Shown piece after piece: positions 7,414-17,455 of a stretch of 64,000 nt of DNA. The position numbers and the translations under genes were made by a program. The stretch spans positions 1-64,000 of the forward strand of contig JAKACT010000001.1 in assembly GCA_021821195.1 (NCBI GenBank), in the 5' to 3' direction. The notes beneath the pieces are model-generated. The model ran no database searches and had not been told where the DNA came from. It saw only the letters and a list, made by a program, of their open reading frames with translations. Numbering within the stretch: the first letter of the stretch is position 1; each line of letters starts with the position of its first letter. This DNA comes from Pseudomonadota bacterium (GTDB lineage Bacteria > Pseudomonadota > Gammaproteobacteria > Xanthomonadales > Xanthomonadaceae).

Positions 7414-8688
7414 ATGCGATTCCCATTTCTTGCAGGCAGGCGCTGGCTGGCGTTGTCCTGCCTGCTGCTTGCCTTCTCCACGCCGGCCCGCCCGGCCGAC
7501 GACACCCCTCCCGGCGCCGACGTGGCTTCGGTCCGTGCGTGGCTGCTGCAGCACAACCCCGAGCTGCGCGCGCGCGAAGCGGAAACCGAGGCCGCGCGGG
7601 CGTAGGCCATCGCCGCCGGCAGCCTGCCCAATCCCAGCGCCGGCATCTCGCTGCAGGGCATTGCGCCAGGCCATCCCAGCCTGCTGCCCGCGAACGTGGG
7701 CGCCACCAGCTACCAGCTGCGCCAGCGCATTCCGCTGTGGGGCAAGCGCGGGCTGGCGCGCGGCATCGCCGAACGCAATGCCGACGCCATCGACGCCGGC
7801 CGCGAAGCCGCCGCGCTGGACCTGCTGGCGCAGGCCGAAGCCGCCTACGTGCGCTACTGGCACGCCGGGCAGGCGCTGCAGCTGGTCGATGAACAGATCG
7901 CGCTGCTGCAATCGCTGGAGGAAATCGCCGGCGTGCGCTACGCACTGGGCATGGTGCCGCAGCAGGACGCCATCCGCGCGCAGGTGCAGACCACCCGCGT
8001 CCGCGGCCAGCGCATCGCGCTGGAGGAGGCCGGCAACGAAGCCGGCATGCTGCTCAACCTGCTGCTGGGCCGGCGCGCCGATGCGCCACTTGCCCCCGCA
8101 CTGCAGGCACCGCAGCTGGCGGTGGCCAGTGCCAGCCTGGGCGATGCACTGGCCCGGCTCGAGAAGGGTGACCACCCTGCCCTGCAGGCCGCGCGTGCGC
8201 AGGTGGAGGCGGCGCAGGACAGCCTGCGCCTGCGCCAGCGCGAACGCTGGCCGGATATCTCGGTGGGGGTCGGCGCGATGCAGCGCGGCCATCGCATCGA
8301 CGGCTATGAGCTGATGCTGGAAGTCGAACTGCCGCTGCAGCGGCGCGCACTGCATGCGCGCGAGCGCGAAGCGCAACGCCTCGAAGACGCCGCGCAGGCG
8401 CGCGCCGAGGGTGTGCACACGACGCTCGGCGGTCAATTGGGCGTGGTCTGGGCGCAGTGGCGCAGCGCCCAGCGCCAGCGCGCCCTGCTGGGTTCCACCC
8501 GCATCCCGCAGGCGGAAGCCAACTACCGCTCCGCACTGGCCAGCTACCAGGTCGGCGAGGTGGACTTCAACGCACTGCTCGATGCCCTGACCGACTGGCA
8601 GGACGCACGGCTTGCCCAACTCGATGCAACCCGCGACGAACAACTCGGTGCCGCCAGCGTGCGCGCCCTCGAAGGAGACGCCCCATGA
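7414..8688 (+). pseudogene. CusC/CzcC-like outer membrane efflux protein gene with in-frame TAG
   Basis: The frame encodes a TolC-family outer membrane factor: signal peptide (LSCLLLAFSTPARPA), then VRAWLLQHNPELRAREAETEAARA, stop TAG at 7603-7605, then AIAAGSLPNPSAGISLQG and another 350 residues with the two coiled-coil repeats. Without the stop it would be a normal 424-residue protein. The TAG replaces a position where CAG (Gln) would fit, so a single C-to-T change explains it. The downstream part lacks a signal peptide and cannot be exported by itself. It is either a true nonsense mutation, a sequencing error or suppressed. Its end overlaps cusB by ATGA. Confidence 0.85.
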
Positions 8689-10208
8689 AGCATTCCCACG
8701 GCATCCTGATCGCCACCGGCCTGGTCGTCGCGCTGGCCGGCGGCATCGTGCTGGGCCGGCTGACGACGCCCACCAAACCCGCAACCGCCGCTGCGCCGGC
8801 CGCGCGCAAGCCGCTGTACTACCGCAACCCGATGGGCTTGCCCGACACCTCGCCGGTGCCGAAAAAGGACGAGATGGGCATGGACTACATCCCGGTGTAC
8901 GCCGAGGACGAAGCCAATGCCGCGCCCGGCGCGGTGGCGCTGTCGCCAGCGAGGATCCAGACCCTCGGGGTGCGCACCGAACCGGTGCGGCGGCAGCCGC
9001 TTGCCGCTGGCCTGCAGGCAAGCGGCACGATCACCGTCGACGAAACCCGCCAGCACGTGATCGCCCCGCGCTTCGACGGCTGGGTGGAAACCCTGCAGGC
9101 CAACCAGACCGGCATGGCGGTGAAGCGCGGACAGACGCTGGCGACGGTGTATAGCCCGCAACTGCTGGCGGCGCAGGAGGACTACCGCGTCGCCGACGCG
9201 GCACTGCGGCAGCTGCGCGGCGGCGACGCCGCCAGCCTGCAGTCGATGCAACGCCTGCGCGACGCCGCCAAGCGCCGCCTGCTGAACTGGGGCATCGGCG
9301 CCGGCCAGCTGGAACACATCGCCCACCTGCCGCCGGGCAACTTGGCCATTACCGCGCCGGCCGCCGGCGTGATCGTGGAAAAACCCGTCGTGCAAGGGGC
9401 GCGCTTCGTGGCCGGCGACACCTTGCTGCGGCTGGCCGACCTGTCCACGGTGTGGGTGACGGTGAACGTGCCGGCGGCCCAGGTCGACAAGGTGCGGCTG
9501 GGCCAGCCGGCCCGCTTTACCTCGCCCTCTCTGGCCGGACAGGCGTTCGACGGCACGGTGGGCTTCCTGCAGCCCCTGCTGGATGCGGCCAGCCGCACGC
9601 TGGCGGTGCGGGTGGCGTTGCGCAACCCGGACGGGCGGCTGCGGCCGGGCCTGTTCGGCACCGTGGCGCTGGCCGGCGAAGACGGAAAGCAGGGACTGAC
9701 CATCCCGCGTTCGGCATTGATCGATTCCGGGCAGCGCCAGGTCGCGCTGGTTGAAGTCGCGACGGGCCGGTTCGCGCCGCGGCCAATCACCACCGGCCAG
9801 CGCAGCGGCGATCGCATCGAGGTCCTGGAGGGCCTGCGCGAAGGCGAGCGCGTGGTGGTGGAAGGCAACTTCCTGATCGACGCCGAAAGCAACCTGCGCG
9901 CAGCCCTGCAGGACATGGCGCCCCCGCAGGCGGTGCCGCACGCCGGCCACGACATGGGCGGGCACGAGATGAGCGGCCACGACATGTCCGCGACGCCGAC
10001 AGCGGATGCGGGTGCGCACGCCGGCCATGCCATGCCCGCAGCAACAACACCGAAGCCTGCCGCAGACGATCCGCACGCCGGCCACGTGATGCAGCCCACG
10101 GCCAAGCCAGACCCTCATGCCGGCCATGTGATGCCCGACAAGCCGAAGGCCGATCCGCATGCCGGCCATGACATGAGCGGGCATGACATGTCCGACATGG
10201 AGCACTGA
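8685..10208 (+). CDS. cusB: CusB-type periplasmic adaptor of the Cu/Ag efflux pump, with metal-binding tail
   Basis: The 507-residue membrane-fusion protein has an N-terminal anchor (ILIATGLVVALAGGIVLG), then a heavy-metal-binding domain (YYRNPMGLPDTSPVPKKDEMGMDYIPVY, residues ~45-72), a barrel-sandwich/alpha-hairpin body, and a C-terminal tail of about 90 residues with five HAGH-x-M units, 14 His and 9 Met. CusB hands Cu(I)/Ag(I) to CusA and links it to the outer-membrane channel. The ATG at 8685 overlaps the preceding stop (ATGA) and has GGAGA upstream. The His/Met tail suggests metal capture in the periplasm; E. coli CusB lacks such a long tail. Confidence 0.9.
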   Translation: MKHSHGILIATGLVVALAGGIVLGRLTTPTKPATAAAPAARKPLYYRNPMGLPDTSPVPKKDEMGMDYIPVYAEDEANAAPGAVALSPARIQTLGVRTEPVRRQPLAAGLQASGTITVDETRQHVIAPRFDGWVETLQANQTGMAVKRGQTLATVYSPQLLAAQEDYRVADAALRQLRGGDAASLQSMQRLRDAAKRRLLNWGIGAGQLEHIAHLPPGNLAITAPAAGVIVEKPVVQGARFVAGDTLLRLADLSTVWVTVNVPAAQVDKVRLGQPARFTSPSLAGQAFDGTVGFLQPLLDAASRTLAVRVALRNPDGRLRPGLFGTVALAGEDGKQGLTIPRSALIDSGQRQVALVEVATGRFAPRPITTGQRSGDRIEVLEGLREGERVVVEGNFLIDAESNLRAALQDMAPPQAVPHAGHDMGGHEMSGHDMSATPTADAGAHAGHAMPAATTPKPAADDPHAGHVMQPTAKPDPHAGHVMPDKPKADPHAGHDMSGHDMSDMEH

Positions 10209-10209
10209 C

Positions 10210-13200
10210 ATGCTGACCCGGATCATCGAATGGTCGGCGCGGCACGTGTTCCTGGTGCTGGCGCTTGCGCTGGCGCTCACCGCCGGCGGCATCTACGCGC
10301 TGCTGCACACGCCGCTGGACGCGCAGCCGGACCTGTCCGACGTGCAGGTCATCATCTACACCGAAGCGCCCGGACAGGCGCCGCAGGTAGTGGAGGACCA
10401 GATCACCTATCCGCTGACCACCGCGATGCTGGCGGTGCCGAAAGCGAAGGTGGTACGCGGCTTCTCCTACTTCGGCTCGTCGTTCGTGTACGTGATCTTC
10501 GAGGACGGCACCGATCTGTACTGGGCGCGCTCGCGGGTGCTGGAATACCTCAATGCCGTCGGCCGCCAGCTGCCCGCCGGGGTCGCCCCCACGCTGGGGC
10601 CGGACGCCACCGGCGTTGGCTGGGTGTACCAGTACGTGCTGGAGAGCAAGCGCCACTCGCTGGACCAGCTGCGCGCGCTGCAGGACTGGTTCGTGCGCTA
10701 TCCGCTCACCGCCGCCCACGGCGTGGCCGAAGTGGCCGGCATCGGCGGCTTCGTGCGCCAGTATTCGGTGACCGTCGATCCGGTCAAGCTGCGCGAATAC
10801 GGCATCCCGCTGCAGCGCGTGGGCGAGGTGATCGCATCCAGCAACCGCGATGTCGGCGGGCGTTCGCTGGAGCTGGCCGAAACCGAATACGTGTTGCGCG
10901 GGCGCGGCTACCTGCGCGGCATCGGCGACATCGAGGAACTGGTGGTGAAGGCCGACGGTGGCGTGCCGGTGCTGGTCCGCGATATCGCCAACGTCGAGCT
11001 GGTGCCGGATGAGCGCCGCGGCATCGCCGAACTCGACGGCGAAGGCGAGGCGGTGGGCGGGATAGCCATCGCCCGCTACGGCGAGAACGCGCGCGCGGTC
11101 ATCCTGGCGGTGAAGGAGAAGCTGCAGGAGATCCAGACCGGCCTGCCGGAGGGCGTCACCATCCGCAGCGTGTACGACCGCTCGCAGCTGATCGACCGTG
11201 CCATCGCCACATTGCGCACCACGCTGCTGGAGGAAAGCCTGATCGTGGCGCTGGTCTGCGTGCTGTTCCTGTTCCACGTGCGCAGCGCGCTGGTGGCCAT
11301 CATCATGCTGCCGGTCGGGGTACTGGTCGCCTTCATCGCCATGCGCGCGCTAGGCATGAACTCCAACATCATGAGCCTGGGCGGGATTGCGATTGCCATC
11401 GGCGCGATGGTGGACGCCGCCATCGTGATGATCGAGAACGCGCACAAGCACCTGGAGCGCAACGACGGCAGCAAGCCGCGCACGCAGATCATCGTCGAGG
11501 CCTGCCGCGAAGTGGGGCCGGCGTTGTTCTTCAGCCTGCTGATCATCACCGTCTCGTTCCTGCCGGTGTTCGCGCTGGAGGCGCAGGAAGGCCGGTTGTT
11601 CAAGCCGCTGGCGTTCACCAAGACCTTCGCCATGGCCGGCGGCGCGCTGCTGTCGGTGACGCTGGTGCCGGTGCTGATGCTGCTGTTCGTGCGCGGCCGG
11701 ATCGTGCCCGAGCACAGGAACCCGATGAACCGCCTGCTGATCGCCCTGTACCGCCCCGTCATCCACGCGGTGCTGAAACACCGCGCGCTTACCCTCGGCA
11801 TCGCCGGGCTGGTGCTGCTGGCATCGCTGTGGCCGGCATCCAGACTGGGCAGCGAATTCATGCCCACGCTCAACGAAGGCACCCTGCTGTACATGCCCAC
11901 CACCCTGCCTGGCCTGTCGGCGACGCAGGCACGGAAACTGCTGCAGCAGCAGGACCGCATCATCAAGTCGTTCCCGGAAGTGGAATCGGTGTTCGGCAAG
12001 GCCGGCCGCGCCATGACCGCCACCGACCCGGCGCCGCTGGAGATGTTCGAAACCACCATCAACCTCAAGCCGGAGGACCAGTGGCGCGACGGCATGACGG
12101 TGGACAAGCTGGTGGCGGAAATGGACGCGGCGCTGCAGTTCCCCGGCGTCGCCAATTCCTGGACGATGCCGATCAAGGCGCGCACCGACATGCTTTCCAC
12201 CGGCATCCGCACGCCGGTGGGGATCAAGGTGTTCGGCAACAGCCTGACCGAGCTGGAGCAGGCCGCGCGCGCGATCGAAGCTGCGGTGCGCAAGGTGCCC
12301 GGCACCACCAGCGCCTACGCCGAACGCCTGACCGGCGGTTACTACCTCGACATCGTGCCGCAGCTGCCGCAGCTGGCCCGCTACGGGCTGTCGGTAGGCG
12401 ACGTGCAGGACGTGGTCGCCAGCGCGCTGGGCGGCCAGCTGGTGACGACCACGGTGGAGGGCCGCGAACGCTTCGGGGTGATCGTGCGCTACCCGCGCGA
12501 ACTGCGCGATACGCCCGAGCAGATCGCCACGCAGGTGCTGGTTGCCACGCCGGACGGCGCGCAGGTGCCGCTGGGGGAACTGGCCACGCTGGAGATCCGC
12601 AAGGGCGCGCCATCGATCCGCACCGAGAACGCGCAGCTGGCGGCCTACATCTACGTCGATACCCGCGAAAGCGACCTTGGTGCCTACGTACGGCGCGCGC
12701 AGGAGGCCGTGGCCGGATCGGTGCGGCTGCCGCCGGGCACCTATGCCAGCTGGAGCGGCCAGTACGAATACATGCAGCGGGCCAAGGCGCGCATGCAGGT
12801 GGTGGTGCCGGTGACGCTGGCGCTGATCTTCCTGCTGCTCTACCTCAACTTCCGGCGCATCACCGAATCGCTGATCGTGATGCTGTCGGTGCCGTTCGCG
12901 CTGATTGGCGGCATCTGGCTGCTGTGGCTGCTGGATTACCAGCTCAGCGTGGCGGTGGCGGTCGGCTTCATCGCGCTGGCCGGCGTGGCCGCGGAAACCG
13001 GCGTGGTGATGCTGCTATACCTCGACCATGCGCTTGAAGACGCGAAGGCGCGCTGCGCGGCGGGAGGCCGCACGCTTTCCGCCATCGACCTGCACCGCGC
13101 CATCGTCAGCGGCGCGGTCGAGCGGGTACGCCCGAAGATGATGACGGTGGTGGCGATCATGGCCGGCCTGCTGCCGATCATGTGGAGCCACGGCACTGGC

Positions 13201-13329
13201 TCCGAGGTGATGCGCCGGATCGCCGCGCCGATGGTAGGCGGGATGGTGTCGTCCACGCTGCTGACGCTGGTGGTGATCCCGGTGATCTATGCACTGGTGA
13301 AGCAGCGCGGCGCGCCACCTGCCAACTAG
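10210..13329 (+). CDS. cusA: CusA-type heavy-metal RND efflux permease
   Basis: The 1039-residue inner-membrane proton antiporter has the two six-helix bundles and porter domains of HME-RND pumps. The three methionines that carry Cu(I)/Ag(I) through E. coli CusA (573, 623, 672) all have counterparts at a constant offset: Met562 in LLYMPTTLPG, Met612 in APLEMFETT, Met661 in TDMLSTGIRTPVG. This assigns it to the copper/silver branch, not to Czc. The start at ATG 10210 lies just behind the cusB stop; an upstream alternative would overlap cusB. It is the last gene of the operon, followed by a hairpin. Confidence 0.95.
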   Translation: MLTRIIEWSARHVFLVLALALALTAGGIYALLHTPLDAQPDLSDVQVIIYTEAPGQAPQVVEDQITYPLTTAMLAVPKAKVVRGFSYFGSSFVYVIFEDGTDLYWARSRVLEYLNAVGRQLPAGVAPTLGPDATGVGWVYQYVLESKRHSLDQLRALQDWFVRYPLTAAHGVAEVAGIGGFVRQYSVTVDPVKLREYGIPLQRVGEVIASSNRDVGGRSLELAETEYVLRGRGYLRGIGDIEELVVKADGGVPVLVRDIANVELVPDERRGIAELDGEGEAVGGIAIARYGENARAVILAVKEKLQEIQTGLPEGVTIRSVYDRSQLIDRAIATLRTTLLEESLIVALVCVLFLFHVRSALVAIIMLPVGVLVAFIAMRALGMNSNIMSLGGIAIAIGAMVDAAIVMIENAHKHLERNDGSKPRTQIIVEACREVGPALFFSLLIITVSFLPVFALEAQEGRLFKPLAFTKTFAMAGGALLSVTLVPVLMLLFVRGRIVPEHRNPMNRLLIALYRPVIHAVLKHRALTLGIAGLVLLASLWPASRLGSEFMPTLNEGTLLYMPTTLPGLSATQARKLLQQQDRIIKSFPEVESVFGKAGRAMTATDPAPLEMFETTINLKPEDQWRDGMTVDKLVAEMDAALQFPGVANSWTMPIKARTDMLSTGIRTPVGIKVFGNSLTELEQAARAIEAAVRKVPGTTSAYAERLTGGYYLDIVPQLPQLARYGLSVGDVQDVVASALGGQLVTTTVEGRERFGVIVRYPRELRDTPEQIATQVLVATPDGAQVPLGELATLEIRKGAPSIRTENAQLAAYIYVDTRESDLGAYVRRAQEAVAGSVRLPPGTYASWSGQYEYMQRAKARMQVVVPVTLALIFLLLYLNFRRITESLIVMLSVPFALIGGIWLLWLLDYQLSVAVAVGFIALAGVAAETGVVMLLYLDHALEDAKARCAAGGRTLSAIDLHRAIVSGAVERVRPKMMTVVAIMAGLLPIMWSHGTGSEVMRRIAAPMVGGMVSSTLLTLVVIPVIYALVKQRGAPPAN

Positions 13330-13340
13330 CTGCACCGGCA

Positions 13341-13374
13341 GGCCGCGAAGCACGCCGGTCGTGCCTTCGCGGCC
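13341..13374 (+). terminator. hairpin after cusA
   Basis: GGCCGCGAAG (13341-13350) pairs with CTTCGCGGCC (13365-13374) around a 14-base loop that can pair further (CAC/GTG). It closes the efflux operon, but there is no T tract, so termination is not certain. Confidence 0.4.
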
Positions 13375-13441
13375 CGCGCGTTATCCTGCCGGGCCGTGCC
13401 GCAACCGTGGCACGGATGCGCCTTCAACCATCGGAGCCAAG

Positions 13442-14386
13442 ATGCAGCCCAGCGTCCCCGCCATCACCCCGCAACACGAACAGGCCGCCCTGCTGGCGCG
13501 CGAACTGCGCGGGATCGACTGGCTGCAGCTGCTCGAAGCCTGGGGCCTGCGGCTGCTGGCGGCGCTGGCGATCTTCATGGCCGGCCGCTGGCTGGCACGG
13601 CGGATGAGCACCGGTCTCGGGCGCGTGCTCGGGCGCGCCAACGTGGACGGCACGCTGAGCGGCTTCCTCGGCAACATCGCCTACGCGGTGATGCTGGTGC
13701 TGGTGATCATGACCGCGCTGGCGGCCATCGGCATTCCGACCACCTCGATGTTCGCGGTGCTGGGCGCGGCTGGCCTGGCGGTGGGCCTGGCGCTCAAGGA
13801 TTCGCTGTCGAACATCGCCTCGGGGGTGATGCTGATCGTGCTGCGCCCGTTCCGCGCCGGCGACCACGTGGTGATTGCCGGTCAGGAAGGCACGGTGCTG
13901 GAGATCCGGGTGTTCCAGACCCGGCTGCGCGCGTTCGACCACCGCGTGGTGATCCTGCCCAACAGCGAGATCACCACCGCCCCGATCATCAACCATTCGC
14001 AGCTGCCGCAGCGCCGCTTCGACGTCACCGTCGGCGTGGGCTACGACGACGACCTGCACAAGGCCCGCACTTTGCTGCTGCAGATCGCCGCCAGCGACCC
14101 CAAGGTCCTCAAGGATCCGGCGCCGGTGGTACAGGTGGTCAACCTCGGCGAGAGCAGCGTGGACCTGACCCTGTTCGCCTTCGCCCGCAACGAGGACTTC
14201 GGCGAGGCGCGCAGCCGGGTCATCGAGGCGATCCGCAACGAGCTGATCGGCAACGGCCTGAACATCCCCTACCCCCAGCGCGACCTGCACGTCTACCATC
14301 GCGATGCCGACGGTCGCCCGATCGCCGACATCTTGCTACGCGGCGTGGCCGATGACGGCGACCTGCCTGCCAAGCGCGAACGCTGA
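13442..14386 (+). CDS. mscS: small-conductance mechanosensitive channel (MscS family)
   Basis: The 314-residue inner-membrane channel protects against hypo-osmotic lysis. Two hydrophobic helices (around 34-50 and 78-98) lead to the pore helix TM3 with the Gly/Ala-rich pattern LGAAGLAVGLALKDSLSNIASGVMLI, the strongest MscS signature, followed by the beta domain (RPFRAGDHVVIAGQEGTV, VILPNSEI) and an alpha/beta C-terminus. The size is that of E. coli MscS plus a short extension. The ATG at 13442 follows CGGAGCCAAG. It is a stand-alone gene, convergent with the diguanylate cyclase gene. Confidence 0.93.
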   Translation: MQPSVPAITPQHEQAALLARELRGIDWLQLLEAWGLRLLAALAIFMAGRWLARRMSTGLGRVLGRANVDGTLSGFLGNIAYAVMLVLVIMTALAAIGIPTTSMFAVLGAAGLAVGLALKDSLSNIASGVMLIVLRPFRAGDHVVIAGQEGTVLEIRVFQTRLRAFDHRVVILPNSEITTAPIINHSQLPQRRFDVTVGVGYDDDLHKARTLLLQIAASDPKVLKDPAPVVQVVNLGESSVDLTLFAFARNEDFGEARSRVIEAIRNELIGNGLNIPYPQRDLHVYHRDADGRPIADILLRGVADDGDLPAKRER

Positions 14387-14403
14387 GGCTTCCCGGCGCC
14401 GGC

Positions 14404-17400
14404 TCAGCCCGCGATGCGGTTGCGCCCGCCCCGCTTCGCTTCGTAGAGCAGGGCGTCCGCGCGTGCAACCAGGTCCTCGATGCGCAGCGCGCCGGCGCGC
14501 TCGGCAATGCCCGCGCTGACCGACAGTCGCCAGTCCGGCGCATAGGCACTGCAATCGATCCGCTCCACCGCCTGGCGCATCGCCTCGCAGATATCGCGGG
14601 CGCGTTCCAGCGGCACCCGCTCGAACAGCACGCCGAACTCCTCCCCGCCCCACCGCGCCAGCAGGCCCGCGCCGTCCAGCGCATCGCGCAAGGCATGCGC
14701 GACGGCGACCAGCGCCTGGTCCCCCGCGGCGTGCGAATAGCGGTCGTTGATTTGCTTGAAATTGTCGATGTCGAACAGCGCGAAGCATAGCGGCCGGCGA
14801 TTGCGCAGCGCCCTTCCAAACGCCAGCTGCAGTTCCGCGTCCAGGCTGCGGCGGTTGCCCACGCCGGTCAGCGCGTCTTCCAGCGCCATCCGCGCGAACG
14901 CTTCCGACTGCTGGCCCAGCCTATCCAGCAGCAACGACTTCTCGAGATCGGATTCGCGCAGCCGCTCGGCATGCTGGCGGAGGTCACGCGTGCGCGCCGC
15001 CACCGTTTCCTCCAGGCGCGCCGCACGCCTGCGCAGGCTGCCCACCCGCCACAGGTAGATCGCGTATACGCAGGCCAGCCCCAGCAGGATCGCGGCGACG
15101 ATGAAGCTACGTCGCTGCCAGGGCTGCGAGGCGATCTGGATGTCGACCGACGTGACTTCGCTGCTCCAGCCCTGCCCCAGGCCGGGGGCGGACACATTGA
15201 CGAGGAACCGGTAGCTGCCCGGGTCAAGATTGGTGTACTGGGCACTGCGCAGGTTCCCGCGCTCCACCCAGCCGGGATCGAAACCCTCCAGCTGGTACCG
15301 GTAGCGCAGGAAGCGCGGCATCTGGAAGCTCACTGCGGCGAAGCGGAACTCCAACTTGCGTGTCCCCGCCGGCAGCCGCAGCACCTCCTCCCGATGCACG
15401 GGCTTGCCATCGGCCAGCACTTGCTCCACGACCACGCGCGGCAGGCCATGTCGATATGCGCGCAGCGAGCCGGGGTCGACCGCCGCCGCACCGCGCGCCG
15501 TCGCGATCCACAGGTTGCCGCGTGGATCTCGGAGCGCCGCGGGCCCGGAGCCACCGTTGCACTGCGCGCTGACCAGCCCATCCGCCTCGCCGAAATGATC
15601 GACGGTCAACTGCGCCCTGCGACCGCCCAGCACGGCCTCCGCCTCGGCGCGCGCGATCCGCAGCACGCCGCGGTTGGACGTCAGCCACAGGTAGCCCAGC
15701 CCGTCGTCGAGGACCGAGAACAGCGTATCGACCGGCAGCCCGTCCTCCAGCCCCAGCCCGCGCAGGCGGCCGTCGCGATAACGCAGCAGCCCGCGGTCGG
15801 TGGCCAGCCACATCGTGCCATCGGCATCCTCGTGGAAGTCGAAGACATCCTGCGCGCCGCGGACCAGATCCGCATCCAGCGGCACCACCTCGTCATTCAC
15901 GATCCGCGCCACGCCGTTGCTGGTTCCCACCCACAGCGTGCCGTCACGGGCCACATGCAGGGCGATGATGAATTCGCGCGGCAGCCCTTGCGCCACGCCG
16001 AACTTGCGGAACTGCCCGCCGCGAAGCCGCGCCAGTCCGCGCGTGGTGCCGATCCAGACGGTGCCATCGTCGCCTTCCGCCAACGCACGGATCTGGTTGC
16101 TGCCCGGCATGCCGTCGGCGGAGTCGTAGCGCGCCACCACCTTGCCGTCGCGCAGCCGCAGCACGCCATCGGTGTAGGTGCCGACCAGCAGGCTGCCATC
16201 GCGCGCCTGCAACAGGCTGAGGATGGAGTCGCCCGGCAGGCCTTCGGCCTTGGTGTATCCGGCAACGATGGCATTGTCGCGCCACAGGTTGAGGCCGCGC
16301 CCGGTGCCGATCCAGATGCCCCCATCCGGCGCCGGCGCCACCGCGCGCACGTAGTCGTCGGTCAGCCCCTGGTCGCTGTTCCAGGTGGTGAACGGCGCGT
16401 CGCTCAGGCGCATCAAGCCGGCATTCGTCCCAACCCAGATGCTGCCTTCGCGATCGGCTAGCAGGGATGCCACCCGGTTGTTCGGCAATTCCCGCCGGCT
16501 GGTGAAGTGTTCCACGCCCGACCCGGTCAACCGGAACAGGCCGTTGTTGACGGTGCCGATCCACAGATGGCCCGCAGCGTCCTCCGCGATGCTGGGCACG
16601 CCGTCCTCGGGCAGCTTGGGGGACAGCTGCACGAAGCGCCCGCTGCTGGCGTCACGGCGATACACCCCGCGTTCGGTACCGACCAGCAAGACGCCGGCCC
16701 GCGTCTGCAGCAGGCGGAACACCGGCGCCTGCGGCAGGCCCGACAATGTGCCCACCCGGATTGCACGGTCGCCCACCACGTGGACCAGCCCAGCCGCGGT
16801 GGCGGCCCACATGCTGCCGTCGCGGTCCTCCAGCAGGCTGAACACCACGTCGCTGGGCAGGCGCCCGTTCGCCACGTTGAACTGCAGGGCGCGGCCGCCC
16901 TCCAGCATGCCCAGCCCCATGCTTTCGGTGGCCACCCACAGGCGGCCGCGGCGATCCAACACGGCGTCGAGGATCTCATCCTGCGGCAGGCCATCGGCGC
17001 GGGTCCAAGTGCGCCAGCGATCCCCCTGCTTCACCGCCACCCCGCCGCGCGAGGTACCAACGACCACGGCGCCGTTCGCGGCCGCGCGCACCGACCGCAC
17101 GCCGTTGTCCTTCAGCGCGGGCGTATTGCTGCGGTCGAACTGGTGGAACTCCAGTCCGTTGTAGCGCACCAGGCCTTCCCAGGTGCCCAGCCACAGGTAG
17201 CCGTCCGGCGTCTGGGCGATGGCGTTGACCTGGTTGTGGGGAAGCCCCTGCCGGGTGGTCCAGGTTTCACGGTAGAACGCCGAAATCGGCTTCTCCGGGC
17301 GTGCAGGCGCCGGCGCCTGCACGGGCGTGGCCTGCATGGCCGCGATGGCGCGCCCGGGCGCCACCGACCACGCACACGACAGGGCCAGCAGCCCGAAGGC

Positions 17401-17439
17401 CACCAGCCCCAATGCCCTCCGTACGCCCCCCGCGGACAT
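14404..17439 (-). CDS. diguanylate cyclase with periplasmic two-component propeller sensor
   Basis: The 1011-residue protein begins with a signal peptide (RALGLVAFGLLALSCAWSVA). About 700 residues of repeated propeller blades (pattern D-G-x-L/I-W-x-G-T, as in QTPDGYLWLGTWEGL) are followed by a Y_Y_Y domain (RYRYQLEGFDPGW, NLDPGSYRFLV), one transmembrane helix (FIVAAILLGLACVYAIYLW), a short coiled coil and a GGDEF domain. The active site is GGEEF (931-935), an accepted active variant. The inhibitory RxxD site five residues upstream is absent, so product feedback is not expected. It should sense an envelope signal and make c-di-GMP. It starts 16 bases after orn. Confidence 0.9.
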   Translation of the reverse strand: MSAGGVRRALGLVAFGLLALSCAWSVAPGRAIAAMQATPVQAPAPARPEKPISAFYRETWTTRQGLPHNQVNAIAQTPDGYLWLGTWEGLVRYNGLEFHQFDRSNTPALKDNGVRSVRAAANGAVVVGTSRGGVAVKQGDRWRTWTRADGLPQDEILDAVLDRRGRLWVATESMGLGMLEGGRALQFNVANGRLPSDVVFSLLEDRDGSMWAATAAGLVHVVGDRAIRVGTLSGLPQAPVFRLLQTRAGVLLVGTERGVYRRDASSGRFVQLSPKLPEDGVPSIAEDAAGHLWIGTVNNGLFRLTGSGVEHFTSRRELPNNRVASLLADREGSIWVGTNAGLMRLSDAPFTTWNSDQGLTDDYVRAVAPAPDGGIWIGTGRGLNLWRDNAIVAGYTKAEGLPGDSILSLLQARDGSLLVGTYTDGVLRLRDGKVVARYDSADGMPGSNQIRALAEGDDGTVWIGTTRGLARLRGGQFRKFGVAQGLPREFIIALHVARDGTLWVGTSNGVARIVNDEVVPLDADLVRGAQDVFDFHEDADGTMWLATDRGLLRYRDGRLRGLGLEDGLPVDTLFSVLDDGLGYLWLTSNRGVLRIARAEAEAVLGGRRAQLTVDHFGEADGLVSAQCNGGSGPAALRDPRGNLWIATARGAAAVDPGSLRAYRHGLPRVVVEQVLADGKPVHREEVLRLPAGTRKLEFRFAAVSFQMPRFLRYRYQLEGFDPGWVERGNLRSAQYTNLDPGSYRFLVNVSAPGLGQGWSSEVTSVDIQIASQPWQRRSFIVAAILLGLACVYAIYLWRVGSLRRRAARLEETVAARTRDLRQHAERLRESDLEKSLLLDRLGQQSEAFARMALEDALTGVGNRRSLDAELQLAFGRALRNRRPLCFALFDIDNFKQINDRYSHAAGDQALVAVAHALRDALDGAGLLARWGGEEFGVLFERVPLERARDICEAMRQAVERIDCSAYAPDWRLSVSAGIAERAGALRIEDLVARADALLYEAKRGGRNRIAG

Positions 17440-17455
17440 CAGGCAGCCGCCTGGG

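Noticed and set aside
7696-8688. Independent internal start for a shorter cusC product
   Set aside because: The product would lack the signal peptide and the first helices of the outer-membrane factor fold, so it is better described as the remainder of a broken gene.
5221-9021. Very long open frame on the minus strand (over 1200 codons) opposite ppsA and the copper operon
   Set aside because: It is antisense to clearly identified genes and has the low-complexity His/Arg/Gln/Ala-rich composition typical of high-GC shadow frames; no domain is visible.
9937-10205. Tandem DNA repeat or CRISPR-like array
   Set aside because: The periodicity comes from coding HAGH-x-M units of unequal spacing inside cusB; no constant repeat and spacer lengths.
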